Positions 7,959 through 16,742 of a DNA stretch of 64,000 nt are shown one piece after another. The position numbers were made by a program, and so were the translations under genes. The notes under the pieces are model-generated. The model was given only the letters and a program-made list of their open reading frames with translations. It was not told the origin of the DNA and did not search any database. Each line of letters begins with the position of its first letter. Position 1 is the first letter of the stretch. Source of the DNA: Oligoflexia bacterium (GTDB taxonomy: Bacteria > Bdellovibrionota > Bacteriovoracia > Bacteriovoracales > Bacteriovoracaceae); the NCBI GenBank assembly GCA_024229115.1, contig JAAEST010000022.1:99917-163916 (forward strand), in the 5' to 3' direction.

Positions 7959-9268
7959 AGTAGCTTAGATGCTGCTTCCGATAATGGAGATCTTTCACCT
8001 TGAGTAAGAAGAGTATGAGCAACAATTGCCTCCGTCTTCATTCTATCAAGTGCGTAAACAAGACCGTTATTAATCTCATCAAGATAAGGTGAATCAATTT
8101 GGAAACAGTCTCCAGTAAGAACAATTTTTGTTCCTTCACCAGCTCTGGTAATAATCGTTTTCACTTCGTGAGGAGATAAGTTCTGAGCCTCATCAACAAT
8201 TAAGTACTGACCAGGAATTGAACGTCCACGAATATAAGTAAGGGGTTCAATATGGAGAAGGCCATGGTTAATCAGATCTTCGTAACTAGCACTTCCATCT
8301 TCACGATGTTGGCCGAAAAGAAAATCCATATTATCAAAAATCGGTTGCATCCATGGACCAAGTTTTTCATTCACGTCCCCTGGAAGGAAACCAATATCTT
8401 TACCCATTGGTTGGATTGGTCTTGAAACAAGAAGTCTTGAATATTTCTCATGAGTGATCGCCATTTCTAATCCGGCAGCGATGGCCATAAGAGTTTTCCC
8501 CGTCCCTGCTTTCCCCACAAGAGATACAAGATGAATATCTTCATTAAGAAGAGCGTCAAGAGCAAATTGTTGCTCCATATTCTTTGGATAAATTCCCCAG
8601 ACTCCTTCTCTCATTGGAATAAGTGGAACAATTCCCTGCTTCTTGGCACAGTAACGACCAAGAAGCCTTCTTCTATCGTTCCCTGGAAGTTGCATAATCA
8701 TATATTGGTTTGGAAAAATATCTTTGCTAGCAGCATCTTCAAAAGGAAGAAATCTATTTTGTTCAAACTCAGTGAGAATATCTTCTTCTAATTCTAAAAC
8801 TGTTTGACCTGAGTAGAGTTCGTCGAAAGTAACATCTTTCTTACCATAGTCTTCGGCCTTAATTCCGATAACATCGGCCTTCACTCGAAGGTTAATATCT
8901 TTTGTTACTAGAAGAACATTCTCGCCTGCTTTATCAAGCTTAACAGCAGAGTTAAGAATGACATTGTCATTTACATTGAGGTCGATAAATTTTTGATCAT
9001 CAAATTTTTCAGGAGCACCAACTGAAAGATGGAGACTCCCACCATTATCAAGTTCTACACCTTCGGCAAGACTACCTTTCTTTCTAAGATCGTCGATTAT
9101 TCTTGAGAAGTGTCTGGCATTTCTCCCATTTTCGTTTTGATCTTTTTTAAATCGATCAATTTCTTCAACTACTACTAAGGGAATGCTGACTTTATTCGAT
9201 CCAAACTTAAATATTGCCGTCGGATCAAAAAGGATAACGTTAGTATCCAGAACAAATGTTTTCTCCAA
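7955..9268 (-). CDS. PhoH-family ATPase with N-terminal PIN domain (PhoH2-like)
   Basis: 437 residues. The N-terminal PIN nuclease-like domain begins FVLDTNVILFDP with further acidic residues up to about residue 140. The C-terminal PhoH P-loop ATPase has Walker A GKAGTGKT (about 253) and Walker B YLIVDEAQNL (about 355), followed by KIVLTGD. PIN-PhoH proteins are ATP-dependent RNA helicase/ribonucleases in characterised cases. The start is a TTG at 9268, chosen because a perfect AGGAGG site precedes it by six bases and the PIN domain begins immediately. It is coupled to the PilZ gene downstream. Confidence 0.9.
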   Translation of the reverse strand: MEKTFVLDTNVILFDPTAIFKFGSNKVSIPLVVVEEIDRFKKDQNENGRNARHFSRIIDDLRKKGSLAEGVELDNGGSLHLSVGAPEKFDDQKFIDLNVNDNVILNSAVKLDKAGENVLLVTKDINLRVKADVIGIKAEDYGKKDVTFDELYSGQTVLELEEDILTEFEQNRFLPFEDAASKDIFPNQYMIMQLPGNDRRRLLGRYCAKKQGIVPLIPMREGVWGIYPKNMEQQFALDALLNEDIHLVSLVGKAGTGKTLMAIAAGLEMAITHEKYSRLLVSRPIQPMGKDIGFLPGDVNEKLGPWMQPIFDNMDFLFGQHREDGSASYEDLINHGLLHIEPLTYIRGRSIPGQYLIVDEAQNLSPHEVKTIITRAGEGTKIVLTGDCFQIDSPYLDEINNGLVYALDRMKTEAIVAHTLLTQGERSPLSEAASKLL

Positions 9269-9420
9269 AGAATACCTCCTAACTCTTCTATTTTAGGAAA
9301 CAAAACATACGATGGGAAGCATTCAGAGGACAGATTTGCTCCCTAACAACAAAATAACTCCAAAGTTAAAATATATTTAGGGAAATAGGTCACAATAACC
9401 GACCATTTCACTTTTGTATT

Positions 9421-10569
9421 ATGATTATAAAAGTAATAGCCGTATTAACTTTCTTATTCGCTTTAACTCAGAATATTAGAGCTGAGTTTAGCTATCTTGG
9501 AAGAAGTCCAGAAGCACTTCTTATGGGTGACGCATATACTGCTGTGGCCGATGATGAAAATACTCTCTTCTATAATCCAGCGGCCATGGGTCGTCACAAT
9601 GGTGTGACCATTGCACCAATCAATCCGACAATTGGTGTTACAGATGTTCTCGACAAGAATCTCTCTCTTAGTGAATTTGAAATTGGCCTAAGTGATACCT
9701 TTGAAAATTTTCCAAAAGAGCCAGAAGATATCGCTGATAGAATTCTAGGACTTCCTCTCTATCTCCAACTTGGGGCAACTCCTGTTATTAAAATGCAACA
9801 CTTTGCGATTAATTTCTTTGCCAATTCGAAAACAAATATTGAATTAGAAAACTTCTATCACCCTACTCTTGATATTGATTATCGTTTAGATCGTGGAGTC
9901 CTTCTTGGATATGCTTTCACTATGGGTCGTGGAAAAAAGAGTAAGTCAGGATCACAAACAAGTCTTGGTATTGGAATCAAAACAATGAACCGCCAAGGAC
10001 TAAAAGGAAAGTTCGACTTAACAGGAACGCAACTTCTACAAATCGTCGAAAACTCTGATAGCTATAAGGCCATCAGAAGAAACTTAGGTTATTCCAAAGG
10101 TTCAGGCTTTGGTGTTGACTTAGGGGCGGAGCAAGTTTTTAAAGGCGGAAACTCAACTGTTGTCTTCGGGGCTTCCCTTCTTGATGTCGGAGATACTAAA
10201 TTTTCAAAAGACGAAGGAATTGGAGAAATCCCAGTTCAAGAAATGTCACTGAACCTCGGAACTTCTTACTCACAAGACTTTAAGCTCTTCGACTACACTC
10301 TCGCTATGGACTATGGAAATACACTCGACGATAGTACAGAAGGCCTTAGCAAATTAAAAATCGGTGCACGCGCAAGATTCCCATTTGTTAATGTCTATTG
10401 GGGATGGAATGCTGGTTATATTTCTTGGGGACTGGCCCTTGATATCTCAATGTTTCGTATCAACTTCGGATTCTATGGAGTTGAGCTTGGAAGAGAGTTC
10501 AAACAAAAAGAAGGTAAAAGAGCTGTATTCTCAATCAACCTTCTTAATATTGAACTCGATAGTATCTAA
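9421..10569 (+). CDS. Porin-like outer-membrane protein (PorV/FadL-type)
   Basis: 382 residues. A signal peptide (about 1-21, ending IRA) is followed by GRSPEALLMGDAYTAVADDENTLFYNPAA, the pattern that opens PorV/PorQ/FadL-like outer-membrane barrels (a G-x-A-x-x-A-x-x-D-x-x-A-x-x-x-NPA style motif). The rest is alternating strand-like sequence ending in a hydrophobic strand. Proteins of this type transport hydrophobic compounds or act as shuttle components. The exact role is not evident. It is transcribed away from phoH and meets an aminotransferase gene tail to tail with an eight-base gap. Confidence 0.65.
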   Translation: MIIKVIAVLTFLFALTQNIRAEFSYLGRSPEALLMGDAYTAVADDENTLFYNPAAMGRHNGVTIAPINPTIGVTDVLDKNLSLSEFEIGLSDTFENFPKEPEDIADRILGLPLYLQLGATPVIKMQHFAINFFANSKTNIELENFYHPTLDIDYRLDRGVLLGYAFTMGRGKKSKSGSQTSLGIGIKTMNRQGLKGKFDLTGTQLLQIVENSDSYKAIRRNLGYSKGSGFGVDLGAEQVFKGGNSTVVFGASLLDVGDTKFSKDEGIGEIPVQEMSLNLGTSYSQDFKLFDYTLAMDYGNTLDDSTEGLSKLKIGARARFPFVNVYWGWNAGYISWGLALDISMFRINFGFYGVELGREFKQKEGKRAVFSINLLNIELDSI

Positions 10570-10577
10570 ACTAAATC

Positions 10578-11801
10578 TTAAGAACAAAGAAACTTCATAA
10601 TTTTAGCGACTGCTTCACTAAAAACTTCTTTTTCAGAAACAAGACTCATTCTGGCAGTATTTGGCATTCCAAATGCAGCACCAGGAACAATGGCCACTCC
10701 ACATTCTTCAAGAAGCATCTCACAAATCTCTACTGAGAGATCATTATTTCCACTTCTTTCTTTAACCATTCTTTCCATTAGAGGAGTTTGGCTAAAATCG
10801 AGAAGATAGTAGAAAGCGCTAAGAGGTTGATACCAACTTTGCGACAATCCATTCTCTCTGAAAGCTTCACCAAGTAACTCAGCATTCTCTCTTAAATGTT
10901 TCTTAATTGGGTTTAAGTAAACAGGGATTTGATGAAAATCAAAATGCGAAAGTGCTCTTTGCACTAAGCTATTCGCACCACTTGTTGTCTGTCCTTGAAG
11001 CTTCGAAATCACAGTTGTAAGTGACTTCGGAGCAATCGTATAACCAATTCTTAAACCAGTTGAAGCAAGAGTTTTAGAAATACCATCAACGATAATCGTT
11101 CTTTCTAAAAGCTCAGGAGCATGTTGATAAAAGTAAGTTGGCTTTGGATCGTAATAATATAACTGGTAGTAAATTTCATCACTAATAATGGCAACATCAG
11201 GATGCTCAAGCATAAGATCTGCAAAGTCTTTCATCCATTTATCTGAATAGTGAGTTCCTGTTGGATTATTAGGGCTATTGATAACGATGGCCTTCGTCTT
11301 CGGAGAAATCTTTCTTTTAATTTCTTCAATTGAAGGAACAAAAACATCAAAAGGAGAAGTTTCAATAACGATTGGAACACCTTTACAGAAACGAATCATC
11401 TCTGGGTAACTTACCCAATAAGGTGCCATCAAAATAATTTCATCACCATGATCAATAAGGCTTCCAAAAATATTTGAAAGGCAGTGTTTACCGCCATTAC
11501 TAACAACACAGTCAAACTCTACAGGAGCTGAATTTAAATCAATTCCTCTTGTCTCTTGAAAATTTTCGATGATCTTCTTCTTAAGTTCCGGATAACCAGC
11601 GACAGGACTATATTGAAAACTTTTTAAAAAGTCAGACTCACTTCGTATCAACTCGACAAATTCATTCATTGGACGAAATGGGAGTTGTCCCGCTGTGAGG
11701 TTATAAATTGTCTTTCCCTCTTCGGCCAATGTCACGGCTTTTGCGTTAAGCTTTAATGTTACACTTTCATTAATGTCTTGAACTCTTGAACTTAATTTCA
11801 T
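10578..11801 (-). CDS. Class I/II PLP-dependent aminotransferase
   Basis: 407 residues with fold-type I aminotransferase landmarks: YSPVAGYPELKKKI near residue 63, NSPNNPTG (about 175), a conserved SDEIYY stretch, and the PLP-binding lysine in DGISKTLASTGLRIGY (about 243). The C-terminus ends with the arginine-containing carboxylate-binding segment (ARMSLV). It resembles aspartate/tyrosine aminotransferases. The substrate is not certain. It is a paralogue of the aminotransferase inside the Phe/Tyr operon at 53575. It is followed upstream on the same strand by coaD with a 13-base gap, so it may share that transcript. Confidence 0.88.
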   Translation of the reverse strand: MKLSSRVQDINESVTLKLNAKAVTLAEEGKTIYNLTAGQLPFRPMNEFVELIRSESDFLKSFQYSPVAGYPELKKKIIENFQETRGIDLNSAPVEFDCVVSNGGKHCLSNIFGSLIDHGDEIILMAPYWVSYPEMIRFCKGVPIVIETSPFDVFVPSIEEIKRKISPKTKAIVINSPNNPTGTHYSDKWMKDFADLMLEHPDVAIISDEIYYQLYYYDPKPTYFYQHAPELLERTIIVDGISKTLASTGLRIGYTIAPKSLTTVISKLQGQTTSGANSLVQRALSHFDFHQIPVYLNPIKKHLRENAELLGEAFRENGLSQSWYQPLSAFYYLLDFSQTPLMERMVKERSGNNDLSVEICEMLLEECGVAIVPGAAFGMPNTARMSLVSEKEVFSEAVAKIMKFLCS

Positions 11802-11814
11802 TTTAGATATGTTC

Positions 11815-12279
11815 CTATTTAAGATGTTTTAAAATAACGTCTGGTAAAAAGTCTTGAATCTCACCACCATGCTTGTGAATTTCTTTCACTAGAGAAGAAG
11901 AAACGTAGAAGTGTTCTGAGCTGGTAGATAAGAAGACTGTTTCAATATCAGGATAGAGATGATTATTCATCGAGGCCATTTGAAATTCAATTTCAAAATC
12001 TCCAGTAGGCCTTAGACCTCTCACAATTGATTGAATTGAGTTTTTCTTCGCATAATCGACAATCAACCCTTCCCAAGAATCTACTTTCACTTGTGGCTCA
12101 TTTTCAAAAAGCTCTGAAATCATTTTTAATCTTTCTTCGATCGTGAAGAGAGGCTTTTTATTTGGAGAAATAGCAATGAGTATTGTTACTTCATCAAAGA
12201 TTTTTAAACTTCTTCTAAGAATGTCTTCATGACCTTTTGTGAAAGGATCAAAAGAACCTGAATAGATAGCTTTTTTCAT
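11815..12279 (-). CDS. coaD: Phosphopantetheine adenylyltransferase
   Basis: 154 residues, normal for CoaD. The nucleotidyltransferase motif appears as YSGSFDPFTKGHEDILRR (residues 5-22, T/HxGH-type) and the C-terminal ISSTxVR-like motif as VSSSLVKE. The enzyme adenylylates 4'-phosphopantetheine to dephospho-CoA, the penultimate step of coenzyme A synthesis, in the cytoplasm. A GAGG ribosome-binding site precedes the ATG. It follows rsmD on the same strand, an rsmD-coaD arrangement common across bacteria. Confidence 0.95.
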   Translation of the reverse strand: MKKAIYSGSFDPFTKGHEDILRRSLKIFDEVTILIAISPNKKPLFTIEERLKMISELFENEPQVKVDSWEGLIVDYAKKNSIQSIVRGLRPTGDFEIEFQMASMNNHLYPDIETVFLSTSSEHFYVSSSLVKEIHKHGGEIQDFLPDVILKHLK

Positions 12280-12318
12280 AATTCCTCATTAATAATTTCT
12301 AGATAATGTTACTTAGAT

Positions 12319-12903
12319 TTAATCAAAATGGAAAACCTGAATAAAGCTTGTGCCCTGCTCATATGTTTTAATCGATTCACTGCCGACGAGCTGCTCCAAC
12401 TCATCTTGCTTGGGGCCTTTTTGACGGTCAGACTCAATGAGTAATTCACCCTTAAAGCCTGAAGCCACAATTTGCTTAATACACTTCTGATAAACCTCTT
12501 TCAGATGGTATGGAGGGTCAAGAAAAAGTACCACATCTTCAGAAAGGTAACTCTCAAGAGAAAACTTGAGCCAGTCTTGGGCCTTGTTCACTGATATTGA
12601 AAGACTTCGCTCACGGGCTTCATCGGCAAATTCTCTTTTAATCAACTCAATATTCTTTTTTAGAATTGGAACTACCTTCTTTCCAGGCTCGACCAGAACA
12701 AGTTGCTCAGCTCCGCGAGACCATGCCTCAAGACCGATGGCGCCTGAACCGGCACATAGGTCGACAAAAATCTTCCCTTCCCAATTCTGACGAGAATCGA
12801 AGAGCCTTCTTTTTAATCTTATGGAAGTTGGTCGGATTGTGTCCCCTTTAGGAACAAAAAGGGACCGGCCATTTGCCAGTCCCCCTAATATTTTTAAAGA
12901 CAT
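12319..12903 (-). CDS. rsmD: 16S rRNA (guanine966-N2)-methyltransferase
   Basis: 194 residues. It shows the RsmD start GGLANGRSLFVPKGDTIRPT, the SAM-binding motif DLCAGSGAIGLEAWSRGA (about 49-66) and the catalytic DPPY (about 129). It methylates G966 of 16S rRNA during small-subunit assembly. It has the usual length, sits directly upstream of coaD with a 39-base gap, and lies directly downstream of the acidic-protein gene, so all three are probably one leftward transcript. Confidence 0.93.
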   Translation of the reverse strand: MSLKILGGLANGRSLFVPKGDTIRPTSIRLKRRLFDSRQNWEGKIFVDLCAGSGAIGLEAWSRGAEQLVLVEPGKKVVPILKKNIELIKREFADEARERSLSISVNKAQDWLKFSLESYLSEDVVLFLDPPYHLKEVYQKCIKQIVASGFKGELLIESDRQKGPKQDELEQLVGSESIKTYEQGTSFIQVFHFD

Positions 12904-12922
12904 TTCTTTCTTTACCTAAGTC

Positions 12923-13579
12923 TTAAGCTGCAGTCTTCTTCTTGTCAGAAGAAGTCACAGCTTCTGTGTTTCCAAATGGCACAGAGAACTTAACTCCGCC
13001 ATCCATTTCAACACTACAGCCATCTTCAGTAATCTGTAAATCTACACCTTCAAGATTAACCACAAGACCTTTTCCTGGGTCAACTTTAAGAGTTGCAGTT
13101 TTCCCGCCTAAGTTGACACTCATTTGGAAGTCAACGTGCCCATTACCTGTAAAGCTAACTGATGAGTCAGTCGTTGTCGCTACTGGAGCAGGTGTTGGCT
13201 CAGCTGCGGCCGGCGTCTCGACTTCTGTTGAAGTCTCGGGTGTGGCCGGCTCGGGTTGCTTCATTTCAACAACATTATCTGTGACTTCATTTTCAATTTC
13301 ATTTTCAATTTGACCAAGGACATCATCTACGTCTTCTGACTTATCTTCAGCCTTCGTCTCTACTACTTCCGCAGTAGGCTCTGATTCAGGTGTAGGTTCA
13401 GGAGTCTCGGCTTTGGCCTCTACTTCAGTCTCTGCAGAACTCTCTGGCTCAGATGCTGTCGTATTCTCCGAGGCATGCTCGGAGTCCTCTACAAATTCTT
13501 GCTCTAGACTTTCAATCTCATCCATAATGTCCTGAAGCTCAGCATCATTAAAACCTTTATCATCATTTTTTTCAGACAT
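12923..13579 (-). CDS. Acidic, low-complexity protein of unknown function
   Basis: 218 residues. Residues 1-130 are extremely rich in Glu, Asp, Ala, Pro and Thr (repeated EPE/ETE/PTP blocks) and are probably disordered. The last 85 residues form a compact beta-like part (FQMSVNLGGKTATLKVDPGK, LQITEDGCSVEMDGGVKFSVPF) and may fold as a small sheet domain. There is no signal peptide. A strong GGAGG site precedes the ATG. The function is unknown; the long acidic linker suggests a tethered binding domain. Confidence 0.7.
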   Translation of the reverse strand: MSEKNDDKGFNDAELQDIMDEIESLEQEFVEDSEHASENTTASEPESSAETEVEAKAETPEPTPESEPTAEVVETKAEDKSEDVDDVLGQIENEIENEVTDNVVEMKQPEPATPETSTEVETPAAAEPTPAPVATTTDSSVSFTGNGHVDFQMSVNLGGKTATLKVDPGKGLVVNLEGVDLQITEDGCSVEMDGGVKFSVPFGNTEAVTSSDKKKTAA

Positions 13580-13674
13580 AACGCCTCCAAATCTACCTAT
13601 CCTTACTAGGTAATTAATCCTTTCTCCTATGTCTTATCGGAGGAATTTTTGAGAGCTTTAGCACTAAATAAAAG

Positions 13675-13692
13675 GTGTCATTTTTTAGACAC
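13675..13692. promoter_or_regulatory. Dyad GTGTC-N8-GACAC (site A)
   Basis: Perfect 5-bp arms around an A/T-only spacer, lying between two divergent genes (13579 and 13716). On the minus strand it reads GTGTCTAAAAAATGACAC, one base different from site C at 52295-52313. Binding of a regulator is inferred from symmetry and recurrence only. Confidence 0.45.
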
Positions 13693-13715
13693 TTAGGTTT
13701 ATTCTTACTTTTCAG

Positions 13716-16700
13716 ATGTTAATGTTTTTTTACCGTTTCTTCATGACAAAAACCCACGGTTTCGGTAAAAATTGTGACTCAAAAATCGACAAACACACAC
13801 AGGTAAACAATGATAAGTCTTGGAATTTTGGGAGCTTAGGATTGAGCAAAAGAACCTTTTTTGCAAATTCATGGCTTCAAGCAGATAACCCACTAGGAAG
13901 CGTAAAAACAGATAATAGTGGAGAATCTTACACGGAAATTGAGGGTCTCTTACCACCTCAAGGGATCAGTCGTGACCTCGAAAGATTTTTTATTCCTGGT
14001 TGGAAAGGTGAATCTCTCTTTTCCAAATCTGCCCTTGCCGTCAAAAAGTTAAAAGACCAAGTCTGGAATGAATCGAAAACAATTATCAAAAAGTCTTATG
14101 GCTTTTCTCGCTCTATCGATCTGAATATCCTTAATGAATTCCACTCTTTTGCTAAGACCTTAAGTGAGAGAGAAAGAGAATTAACTATTCAAATTAAAAC
14201 TGCTGCTGATTTTTGGAAAAATCTTCACGATAAAAACTCAGTGGCCCAAGAAGTTATTGCTCGCTTTATTGATATCTATAGTTTTAGAGTAGCGACTGTT
14301 TATTTCTATAAGGCCCGTTTTATTATTATTCTTTGTGACAAGCTTGGTATCCCAATGGATGCTAAGTACTTTACCAATCACAACAATTTCCTAATGAAGG
14401 TCTTTCAAAAAGGTGGATCTCAGGACTTCGTTTGTGAGTCGCTAAGACCGAATGTTTACAATTGGTTCTCTCCTAGTCAGGAGATTGCTCAGAAGTTTGT
14501 AAAAGTTAATCAAGATATTTTAAAGCTCAACGTTTCTCAAGTCATGAAAATGACTTCTCCTCAGTCTGAGCTAAATACTGATATGAAGTTTGATGATGAT
14601 CAATACTCTCATGCTGTTTCTCATAAGAGTTTTGGATTATTTGTTAACTCTATTCTCATCTTCTTCCCTCTTTGGGAGAAGCTAACGAAGTTTGAATATC
14701 CTCAAAAAGTCACAGGCTTTCCAAAGGTCCTTAATACTAAATTTGAAGGTGACCATCTTCGCTCTCTTTGCCACAGTCACTGGTTGGCCCAAGAGAATAA
14801 TGCTCACTTCAAATGGAGTGAAATTCTCTGCTCAGATTTCTCTAATGAAGAGTTTGGAAATTCTTCTTTTATTAAGATTTGCCAAGAGCTGCAATTCCTT
14901 AGCTTTCTAGCGAGACTTGCTCAATATCAAGGACAAGAAGTTCAAACGATGATTAGCTCAGTGATGAAGGCCAAATACAATGCTCAAAAGCGTGATTCTA
15001 ATGACCAACTTAATTTCTTAGGTCAGTATGACTTTAACCAGTCAATAAGCTACGACAAGTTTGTTTATAATCTTCATAACCTTCCAAAGAAAAACCCTCA
15101 TCACTATTTAGTGACTCAGTTAAATGGTCTTAAGGACAAAATTAGTAAAGAAGGTTACTTACTTGTTAGTACTAATCAGAAGCTCTTTGTTCCTTCACAA
15201 AGTCAGAGAGTTGACCAAGTTCTTAAATCATTCAAAGTCATTGCTTCTTTTAATTTTGAGAAATTAGAAGGTAAAGGCGAAGTTTGTAATTACTTCTATC
15301 TGTTAAAGAAGAGAAATCTATTCAAAGAAAAAACTGAATTCTTTAAGATTGATCCAATGTCACTAACTTCGATGGCCCAAACCAAAGAAGAGATTGTCCA
15401 TACTTTTAGATGGTCAGGAGAGCTATCACAATTCCATCAATTTGAAAGTGTGACTAATGGTCTTAAAGACTTCTTTGATCAAAAGAACTCTCATAGTGTT
15501 TCTCTCTATCAGAAAAACCTCTTGGCCAATTTAGATTTTGAATATCACCAAGATGCAGTTATTGAAGGTAAGTTACTAAGCAATTCAAATGATAGTTCAG
15601 ATAAAGTTACTCACCCACAATTTTTTAAGAACCTAACCCAGAGTTGTTTACCATTTGATCACTTCTTCACTATTGAGAGTCTGGAAGAGCACGATGACCA
15701 ATACTCTGCAAACTTTAGTCATGATCTTTTAGGAATTGATTTTCGACCGAACCAAAAGTTTAGTCATGTCTTAGTGGTAGATCTAAGAAATACAACGAAT
15801 GTCATTCTTGATATCTATCCTTTTGATGTCTACAAGGCCAAAAAAGAAGAATTAGGAAATGCTTTCTATCAATATTTTGGTTTAACTCAGAAGATTGCTC
15901 ATTTAAATATTAATCTTTTTAGAGAGTATTTTAATTCTTCTATTGGAAAACAAGTTATCCAATTAACACTTAATGGTGGAGCTAAGAAAATTAAGTCGAA
16001 GCTATCAACATTTCTTATTCCAAAAGTCTTTGGCAGAAAAGAAGATATCTCTTCTATTGATTTTAAAAAGCTGGCCCTCTTTCAAAGTGACGTTGATGAA
16101 CTTCTTAGAATGCACCCTGATGAAATCAACTTTCAGTTTGAACAATCAATGAGCTACTTAAGAAGACAGCAGCATGAAACTCCTTGGCTAGTTATGGGAC
16201 TTCTCACCCACTTCAAGCACAATGTAACGAAGGCCCAAAATAAAGTTTCAGGCAATTCAACTGTTATCAACAAGAAAGATTATAGGAACCCTCTTATTTC
16301 AGGACCTCTTCAACAATTGGAGACATATCCTCTCCATCCAAATGATGAAGTTTTCCTCGACTTTGAAACAAGTAATCGTCACGAATTAGAGTCTCCTCTC
16401 GCTTATGTGAAGACAGGTATCGACGAAATGGATAATCAGTGGATTCAGCTTTGCTCTACTAATGGTCCTATTGCCAAACTTTTTGCCCCTACTGAAACAA
16501 TCGAATTTCTTGAGTTCCTTCTTTCAAATGTAGCTGGGACACAGATCTCAGTTATATTAAAGTCTCTCAGCCTACCAAAGGCTGAAGATATTAAATTTAT
16601 CCTTAAAAACTTTGAGGTTATTTCAGAGACACTTGAAAATCTCAATGATCACACTCAATCTCTCCTACAAGAGATTATGACGAAGAACCTAAATTCCTAA
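13716..16700 (+). CDS. Large protein resembling an inactive N6-DNA-methyltransferase
   Basis: 994 residues, no signal peptide. Residues about 480-560 contain KISKEGYLLVSTNQKLF, LKSFKVIASFNFEKLEGKG and CNYFYLLKKRN. These follow the order of the C-terminal strands in type I/IIG N6-adenine methylases (a 'GG..a.V.P...lf' strand, then 'a.i..P...f...g....ill.l.K'). Where the catalytic NPPY/DPPY would sit, the sequence reads YNLHNLPKKN, and no SAM glycine motif is visible. The C-terminus (about 920-990) resembles the spacer helix of specificity subunits (ILKSLSLPKAEDIKFILKN). I infer a catalytically dead relative. The start is uncertain: Met codons at 13716, 13722 and 13743, none with a good ribosome-binding site. 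Confidence 0.6.
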   Translation: MLMFFYRFFMTKTHGFGKNCDSKIDKHTQVNNDKSWNFGSLGLSKRTFFANSWLQADNPLGSVKTDNSGESYTEIEGLLPPQGISRDLERFFIPGWKGESLFSKSALAVKKLKDQVWNESKTIIKKSYGFSRSIDLNILNEFHSFAKTLSERERELTIQIKTAADFWKNLHDKNSVAQEVIARFIDIYSFRVATVYFYKARFIIILCDKLGIPMDAKYFTNHNNFLMKVFQKGGSQDFVCESLRPNVYNWFSPSQEIAQKFVKVNQDILKLNVSQVMKMTSPQSELNTDMKFDDDQYSHAVSHKSFGLFVNSILIFFPLWEKLTKFEYPQKVTGFPKVLNTKFEGDHLRSLCHSHWLAQENNAHFKWSEILCSDFSNEEFGNSSFIKICQELQFLSFLARLAQYQGQEVQTMISSVMKAKYNAQKRDSNDQLNFLGQYDFNQSISYDKFVYNLHNLPKKNPHHYLVTQLNGLKDKISKEGYLLVSTNQKLFVPSQSQRVDQVLKSFKVIASFNFEKLEGKGEVCNYFYLLKKRNLFKEKTEFFKIDPMSLTSMAQTKEEIVHTFRWSGELSQFHQFESVTNGLKDFFDQKNSHSVSLYQKNLLANLDFEYHQDAVIEGKLLSNSNDSSDKVTHPQFFKNLTQSCLPFDHFFTIESLEEHDDQYSANFSHDLLGIDFRPNQKFSHVLVVDLRNTTNVILDIYPFDVYKAKKEELGNAFYQYFGLTQKIAHLNINLFREYFNSSIGKQVIQLTLNGGAKKIKSKLSTFLIPKVFGRKEDISSIDFKKLALFQSDVDELLRMHPDEINFQFEQSMSYLRRQQHETPWLVMGLLTHFKHNVTKAQNKVSGNSTVINKKDYRNPLISGPLQQLETYPLHPNDEVFLDFETSNRHELESPLAYVKTGIDEMDNQWIQLCSTNGPIAKLFAPTETIEFLEFLLSNVAGTQISVILKSLSLPKAEDIKFILKNFEVISETLENLNDHTQSLLQEIMTKNLNS

Positions 16701-16742
16701 TTGCACAAATTTCAAAGCCCCTTACAATAGAAATGAGGGCGA

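Noticed and set aside
12942..13313. A 123-codon + strand frame opposite the acidic protein gene
   Set aside because: It lies wholly inside the acidic gene on the other strand, and its Ser/Thr/Val-rich sequence mirrors the acidic repeat codons. No good start signal.
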